Below, one piece after another: positions 58,730 to 64,000 of a stretch of 64,000 nt of DNA; the first letter of the stretch is position 1; each line of letters starts with the position of its first letter. The notes below the pieces were generated by a model. The model was not told the DNA's origin and made no database searches. It was given only the letters and a program-made list of their open reading frames with translations. The stretch is taken from the NCBI GenBank assembly GCA_017506865.1, contig JAFCMP010000223.1:186001-250000 (forward strand), given 5' to 3'. The translations under genes and the position numbers were made by a program. The DNA comes from Tribonema minus. Lineage: Eukaryota > Sar > Xanthophyceae > Tribonematales > Tribonemataceae.

Positions 58730-60660
58730 GCCATGGTTATGTAGTCGTTGTGTAAAGCAAGATGTGATTAGAGCACACACTGTCATTTTGCTAAGCAGAC
58801 ACTTCAACTATGCTGAGCATCAGCCATGCCCCACAAAATTTTTAAGTCCCCTTTCCCCCGTAGCTGTAGCCTCATCTCGATCTCCAAATATATCACAAGG
58901 CCCGCTCTGCCTGCTCTACTTGAGTGACCACATATGCCTCCAAATAAACGCCAATCATGGCCCAAATACCACCCACAAAGCCACCACTGCCACATGACCC
59001 CTGGGGCCCCTGCATATTGGTACAGCCCACACAAAGGCAGTGGTAGGTCGCAGTGGCAGGCCGCAAACTTCAAGTTGGAGCAAACATCAGGACTCCCCCC
59101 AAGCCATGCGCATCTTCTGAATCAGAAGCAGACACCACCTTGTGCCCGGCACCAGAAATTGTCAAGCCCATGGGCAGCTGCCAGTGGAAGCAGACCCAAC
59201 TTCTCACCAAGCGCACTGAAAGTACGCCCCAAATACCTTAGTAACTGCAGACACATCAAACGTGTTAAATGATGCTTCATTAAACCCAGACACACAAAGG
59301 TGCACACTGACTGCGGGAAGTCCAGCTTGTCGAGCGCAAGGCCCACATCATGAACCTGTTGGCGGTCGCAGCTCACAAACGACATTGCGTCCCCTTTTTC
59401 GTAGAGTGCCCTGCTACTCCTGCCGCCGCCGGGCCGCCTAGCAGTGCGCAGCCGCCGCTGCGCCCTACGCCGAATGTCACGGTGCCAATCAGAGTGCGCT
59501 GTCAATGCCGCACTCTGCCGCTCAGCCCTGTTACTGCCGTGCCCACCAACATCTGTTGTCCCGTGCGGGCTGCTGCTGCTGCTACTGCTGCTGCTGCTGA
59601 GGCCGCACGCCTGTCGCCCCAGCCGCCTGCAAGCGTTCATGCCCCCCTTGCGATTGCGTATGCTGCATGCCATGTGCCCCCCTTAAGATTGCACATATCG
59701 ACTCCGCCAACGCTGCGCCCACAGCCCCCGGGCCCCCAGATGCATGTGCCTGTGCATGCCATTGTTTCCGGCGCCGCTGCTACACTCGCTGCCGCCCTTG
59801 CGGTTGATCTCCCGTCTGAGACACCTCAGCTCACCAACACTGTGGCAGCTCTGCATGTTGGCCCTGCTGCCGCCGCCCTCGGTGTTCCCCCTGCAGTCGC
59901 ACGCTGCCTCCACTGCCACCGCGCTCACTGTCCCCCCCAGCGCTGTTGCAAGCATCCGCTCCAACGCGCGCCTGTACTTGCGGTGTGCTACTGAGCACTG
60001 CCGTGCACCACGCCGTCGCGATGCCAGTACCAGCCTATCCCTAACTGCCGCCAGTGCCACCGTTATTACCGCCAGAGAGTGCTGCTAGCACCTTACCGGA
60101 GCAGCCGTTCACCATTGCATGCAATGTGCGCTGCTTGTCCGTCCTGTAGCTGCACCGCCACTACCGGGCACCGAATGGGCAACACATAGATGCTGCTGCT
60201 GCCACAGCTGAGCTAGTCGCTGTTGTAGCACTTACTTTCGCGAAGGTGGTCTGCAGCTCGCTGAAGCATGAGGGGCCCCTTGGCCACAGCACCCCTCCCC
60301 CATGCACCTGTTACACTCTGACAGCCGTTGCTGCACAGGCAATGTCCCATCGCAAGTAAGCACTCCGCGCACCACAGCGTTCCTTGCGATCCTGGCGCTG
60401 CAGACGGCCGAAGCCCGATGCTCACTTTGTTGAAGTGTGACAAAATCAAGTTGAGCCCCATTGAGGCAGGCAGTGAGGAGGGTGCAGCTCGAATGTAGGC
60501 GAAAATGTCCAGGCAGCTGGCACTGGTACCACCTGGGGGAACCCCAGTCTCTCCAATGGTGCGCTGCCTGTTGCTGTCTGCTCCTACCTTCGCTGCCTCC
60601 TGCCGCCTGCCTCGCCCAACTTCAAACCCAAGGGCGGTTGGCCGACGGCGTCGGAGGTAG
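58730..60660 (+). repeat. Roughly 1.8-kb repeat, copy 2
   Basis: Second copy of the repeat at 51600-53290 in the same orientation, with the PPR-SMR copy lying between them. It includes a (CTG)n/(CAG)n-type run near 59570-59600. The longest open stretch (59350-59994, Pro/Ala/Cys-rich) is not conserved with the other copy. Confidence 0.65.
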
Positions 60661-60715
60661 GAACAAGCAATTGCCTTTATGTACCGAGTCTGAGGTATGC
60701 GTGCTGCTTTTGAAG

Positions 60716-61348
60716 TAGGGCCTGGCACAAAACGTGCAAGACATTTTCGAGGAAATTAGGCGACCTTTTGATGGCAATCAGGATAAAAAGGATTTGCTCA
60801 CAACTCACTGCAATCGACTTGAAAATCGTAATTCAGGTGTGCATGCAGACTGGCTGGCCACTACGCCTTCGTTTCTGTGCTTTTCATGGCCCTTACCTCC
60901 AAGGGAGCGCCATTAATGAACTTCAACATGTCAACTTGAAGTAGGTTTTTGAGCAATCGGAGCAATCAGTGCGCGCTGTCGGGCAGCAGCTGCAGCAGCA
61001 ACTGCTGCTGCCGCACTTCTGCTGTGTATATGCGCGTGTGTGCCGTTTTCATCGAATAATGTCAAAGCAATTGTGGTCTCGCACAGCTGTGAACTGTGTC
61101 GCGCGATGCGATGTGCAGCAAATATGCTCTAAATGGCCATTGATCTGCGCTGAAGTCCGTGGGACACCTACTGTGGCACTGGCCAATTGTGCTACGACGC
61201 CATTCGTGGCCAGCAGCACCTCCTGAAGGGTGTTTTAGTGCCAAACAAAATCAGGATAAAGAGGATAGAAACCAGGAAATAGGCTGATTCTGGGCAGGAG
61301 AAAAATCAGGAAATGGGCTCGGGAAAAAGACGTTTTGTGCCAGGCCCT
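60716..61348. mobile_element. MITE-like DNA element with 20-bp terminal inverted repeats
   Basis: TAGGGCCTGGCACAAAACGT at 60716-60735 is the exact inverse of 61329-61348. The element is 633 bp with no transposase frame. Subterminal AATCAGGATAAAAAGGAT (60776) and AATCAGGATAAAGAGGAT (61248) repeat in direct orientation. The outermost TA may be the target duplication, as for mariner-type elements; that superfamily call is a guess. Confidence 0.85.
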
Positions 61349-62095
61349 ATCTTGAAGGCGAATTTTTTATGTAGCAGGGCAGAGAATTAAATGAATTTAA
61401 TTCATGGCCGATAGAAAAAGGAGAAAAAAGGGAAGGAAGAGGGGAGGGAAAGGGGGAAGAAAAAGGCTGGGGGGCGATATCATGCATGCACGTGTGAGTG
61501 TGCCAGGGACTGAGTACACCACTCTGTACTTCCATCACAGGTGAAATTTCCTGTTTGGTGGTACAAGAAAATGTGATGTTTCATGATTGGGGTACAGACT
61601 GTTGCACGACTCCTTTTGATACATTGGGCAAGCTGACAATGCAAACCCAGCATTGATATGACAAAGTTGTCATATGTGTGCATTTGGTACAGTATAGAGC
61701 AGCTGCTAGCACTATCTCACGGCATGCTGGTACGTGTACGACTACAATGTCATGGCAACATACAAAGTGGAATGCTCATGCAAGGCATTCACGAAAACCA
61801 AGATCGACACAAGCAGTGACGCTTTTGAAGCAGCTGTGCACATATGATTGATCACACGCACGGCAGCATACGGCACCAGCACGCAAAACACAGGCCTCCG
61901 AGCCTCCGCAGTTGCACATGGCATTAAGTCAGAGTCCAAACAGGAGTATGATACATGGCTATCTTATTCTATGCTGGCATGCATGGGTGCCGCCTTCCAG
62001 TCTTGTCTTCTGCCTTTTCTGGCTGTGCTCAGTTAGGGACTGAGCAATGTGGGCATGAACATATGGGGAAGACTCTCCGCTTTGAACGCATGACT
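61349..62095. other. Spacer, nothing recognised
   Basis: Purine-rich stretch at 61410-61470 (GGAAGGAAGAGGGGAGGG). No gene or RNA supported. Confidence 0.45.
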
Positions 62096-62470
62096 TTATC
62101 GGCTTCCGCACGCCACTGATCGCGAGGGACAGGACAGCTCTGCACATTGGAGACGTGGCCTTGAGAACGTGCAGTGTGTAAGCTGCCATAATGGCCAAGC
62201 CTGCACAGGTGCACCACAGCTCTGGCAGACATTGGCGGATCTGCTGGGCTTAGTCTGGCTGTACATTGCGCTGCCTCCAGGCCCAGGCATAGGGTTGCAC
62301 AAGCGGAACGCGATTGGCGTGAGCCCAAACTGAGGGTTGGCATGCTGAAGCAGTGCAGCTGCACTTGCCTGTGCCATTGGCGGCACAAACGTTCGGACAG
62401 GTTGCTCACTTGGAAGAGGTATAGGAAGGGCAGCAGCAGTATACCCTGATCGGTGCACTGCGCCTGCCGG

Positions 62471-62674
62471 GTCCTCCACCACCACTGCCTCTACGGCTGG
62501 CGCTGGCGCTGCTGCTCATACTGGCGGCGCCGCTGTTGCAGCCGCCGCTAACTGCTGCGCCGCCACTGCCGCTGCTGCCACTGCTGTCAGCGCCGCCGCA
62601 GCGGCTGCTGCTAACAGTGCCGCCAGCGCCGCCGCCGCCGCCGCCGCCGCCGCTGCTGTCACTGCCGCCATTGC

Positions 62675-62705
<31 letters not shown>

Positions 62706-63125
62706 AGCCACACTGCCACCACAGCTGCCGCCAGCTCCACTGCTGCCACGAGCGCCACTGCTGCTGCAGGCGCCAGTATTGCCGCCGCTAGCGTCAAGTG
62801 CGGCCCCCGCGCCTGCGCTGCTACCACCACCACCGCCTGCAGCCAGGGGGTTTATAAGCGTGGACAACACTGGAGGGAACGTAACGCTACCACCAGCTGC
62901 TAGCATGCATACTGCGGACGGGTCCTCCACCACCACTGCCTCTACGGCTGGCGCTGGCGCTGCTGCTCATACTGGCGGCGCCGCTGTTGCAGCCGCCGCT
63001 GGCTGCTGCGCCGCCACTGCCGCTGCTGCCACTGCTGTCAGCGCCGCCGCAGCGGCTGCTGCTAACAGTGCCGCCAGCGCCGCCGCCGCCGCCGCCGCCG
63101 CCGCTGCTGTCACTGCCGCCATTGC

Positions 63126-63156
<31 letters not shown>

Positions 63157-63372
63157 AGCCACACTGCCACCACAGCTGCCGCCAGCTCCACTGCTGCCAC
63201 GAGCGCCACTGCTGCTGCAGGCGCCAGTATTGCCGCCGCTAGCGTCAAGTGCGGCTCCCGCGCCTGCGCTGCTACCACCACCACCGCCTGCAGCCAGGGG
63301 GTTTATAAGCGTGGACAACACTGGAGGGAACGTAATGCTACCACCAGCTGCTAGCATGCATACTGCGGAGGC
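62471..63372. repeat. 451-bp direct tandem duplication
   Basis: GTCCTCCACCACCACTGCCT occurs at 62471 and 62922, and the two units are nearly identical over their full length (GTAACGCTACC near 62881 against GTAATGCTACC near 63332). Each unit is largely GCC/CTG-type triplet sequence. Confidence 0.95.
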
Positions 63373-63386
63373 AGCTGCAGCAGCAG

Positions 63387-63500
63387 ATGGTGGAGAATCG
63401 TCCTAGGAGCTGTAGCGGCTCACTGTTGCGCATGCTGGTTCACATGGTGGAGAATTGTCCTAGGAGCTGTAGCGGCTCACTGTTGCGCATGCTGGTTCGC
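63387..63500. repeat. 57-bp direct tandem duplication
   Basis: ATGGTGGAGAATCGTCCTAG at 63387 and ATGGTGGAGAATTGTCCTAG at 63444. 19 codons long, in frame on the minus strand. Confidence 0.95.
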
Positions 63501-64000
63501 AACTGCCTAAGAAGCGGCCAGTGCTTTTCCGCAGTTCTCCACATGTTGTCATCGGCCTGGGAGACCCGCCAGTACTCTCGCAGATCTGCAGCATGTTTGC
63601 GCAGCACTGGTGTCCGCCCCCCGTCAACCTCCAGCATACCCCCACGTGCAGCAGTTTCTGTCGCCTCTACGTCCTTGTTCCATGCTGTAGCCCAAGCCTC
63701 AAAGTCCAGCACCTGCTTCTGCCGCCTGAGCCACTTGCCTGGCACAGAGCAAGCAGCAGACCGATTGGCAACAAGTGTGCAGGGGATTTGCAAGTGCAAA
63801 TGCCACCCAGATACGACTGATAGCTCAGCATTTATATGGCGCCTGAACGGACAGTCGCATTTCCATTGCAAGTCAACTCTTGAAAAAACAGAAACATTCA
63901 AAAGTGATAAATAATGCAAATTTTGCGGTCAGCAGAAACATTCAAAAGTAGAGTCACATAACGAATAAAAAAACAACGCGTTGCTTCGTTAGTTATTCGG

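Larger units (their letters stand above)
62096..63919 (-). pseudogene. Interrupted gene of unknown function, Gly/Ser-rich middle
   Basis: Three protein-like blocks on the minus strand. N-terminal block, 63919-63440, has WKCDCPFRRH, a basic KWLRRQKQVLDFEAWATAWN and a helical LREYWRVSQADDNMWRTAEK. A Gly/Ser-rich block is encoded by a 451-bp sequence present twice. The C-terminal block near 62400-62200 has LQHANPQFGLTPIAFRL and ANVCQSCGAPVQAWPLW (a CxxC knuckle). A TGA at 63437-63439 between two 57-bp tandem units (CGA in the sister unit) and the 451-bp duplication (not a multiple of three) break the frame. The Cys patterns recall zinc-binding regions of transposon-encoded proteins, but I do not recognise the family. 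No function is assigned. Confidence 0.45.

Noticed and set aside
62536..63354. 272-codon plus-strand frame rich in Pro and Ala
   Set aside because: GCC/CTG triplet sequence is open in almost every frame on both strands, and the frame crosses the 451-bp duplication junction. The minus strand fits the flanking protein-like blocks better.

Overview
This window looks like nuclear DNA of a eukaryotic microbe, most likely a green alga. Genes are split by spliceosomal introns with GTGAG/GTATG/GTAAG-type 5' splice sites and AG acceptors. Exons are GC-rich, while introns and spacers are AT-richer. Proteins carry long Ala, Gly, Ser and Gln runs. The gene set (PPR-SMR, SPIRAL1-like, NEK kinase, C2/coiled-coil) suits a green-lineage alga that may be ciliated. 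The lineage call is inference; no rRNA, tRNA or organelle marker was found. No CRISPR array, operon or bacterial-type gene was seen.

Layout. 1-3592 (+): 3' half of an SLC17/PHT4-like anion transporter. 4140-7908: dispersed repeat, a minus-strand LINE 3' fragment and a decayed plus-strand LINE with reverse transcriptase and a restriction-like endonuclease region. 8040-10940: remnants of a PPR-SMR locus and a dispersed repeat. 11326-13965 (-): second, 5'-truncated LINE with a clear target-site duplication. 14589-19383 (-): dead copy of a C2/coiled-coil gene. 20467-24231 (-): PPR-SMR gene copy with a probable frameshift. 25376-34728 (-): ten-exon NEK-family kinase gene, fully phase-consistent, about 1196 residues. 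35769-36668 (-): SPIRAL1/HN1-like microtubule protein. 37374-40535 (-): three-exon ARFRP1-type small GTPase, 189 residues. 42131-42919 (+): two-exon FYV7/CCDC59-like ribosome-biogenesis protein, 177 residues. 43713-44168 (+): LINE 3' fragment with an exact 11-bp target-site duplication. 44784-50476 (+): intact six-exon C2/coiled-coil gene, 881 residues. 51103-60660: LINE fragments, a damaged PPR-SMR copy and two copies of a roughly 1.8-kb repeat. 60716-61348: MITE-like element with 20-bp terminal inverted repeats. 62096-63919: repetitive, interrupted gene of unknown function.

Two themes dominate. First, the outer parts of the window are copies of each other: a C2/coiled-coil gene, a LINE insertion, a dispersed repeat and a PPR-SMR gene recur in opposite orientation on the two sides of the central single-copy genes. 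One copy of the C2/coiled-coil gene stays open and the other has at least five disabling lesions. Second, small local tandem duplications repeatedly cover exon-intron junctions (transporter exon 2, NEK exons 3 and 7, ARFRP1 exon 2) and leave decayed splice-site copies inside introns. The housekeeping genes (NEK, SPIRAL1-like, ARFRP1, FYV7-like) are not obviously a pathway. NEK, SPIRAL1 and the C2/coiled-coil protein would all fit microtubule or cilium biology, but that link is inference.
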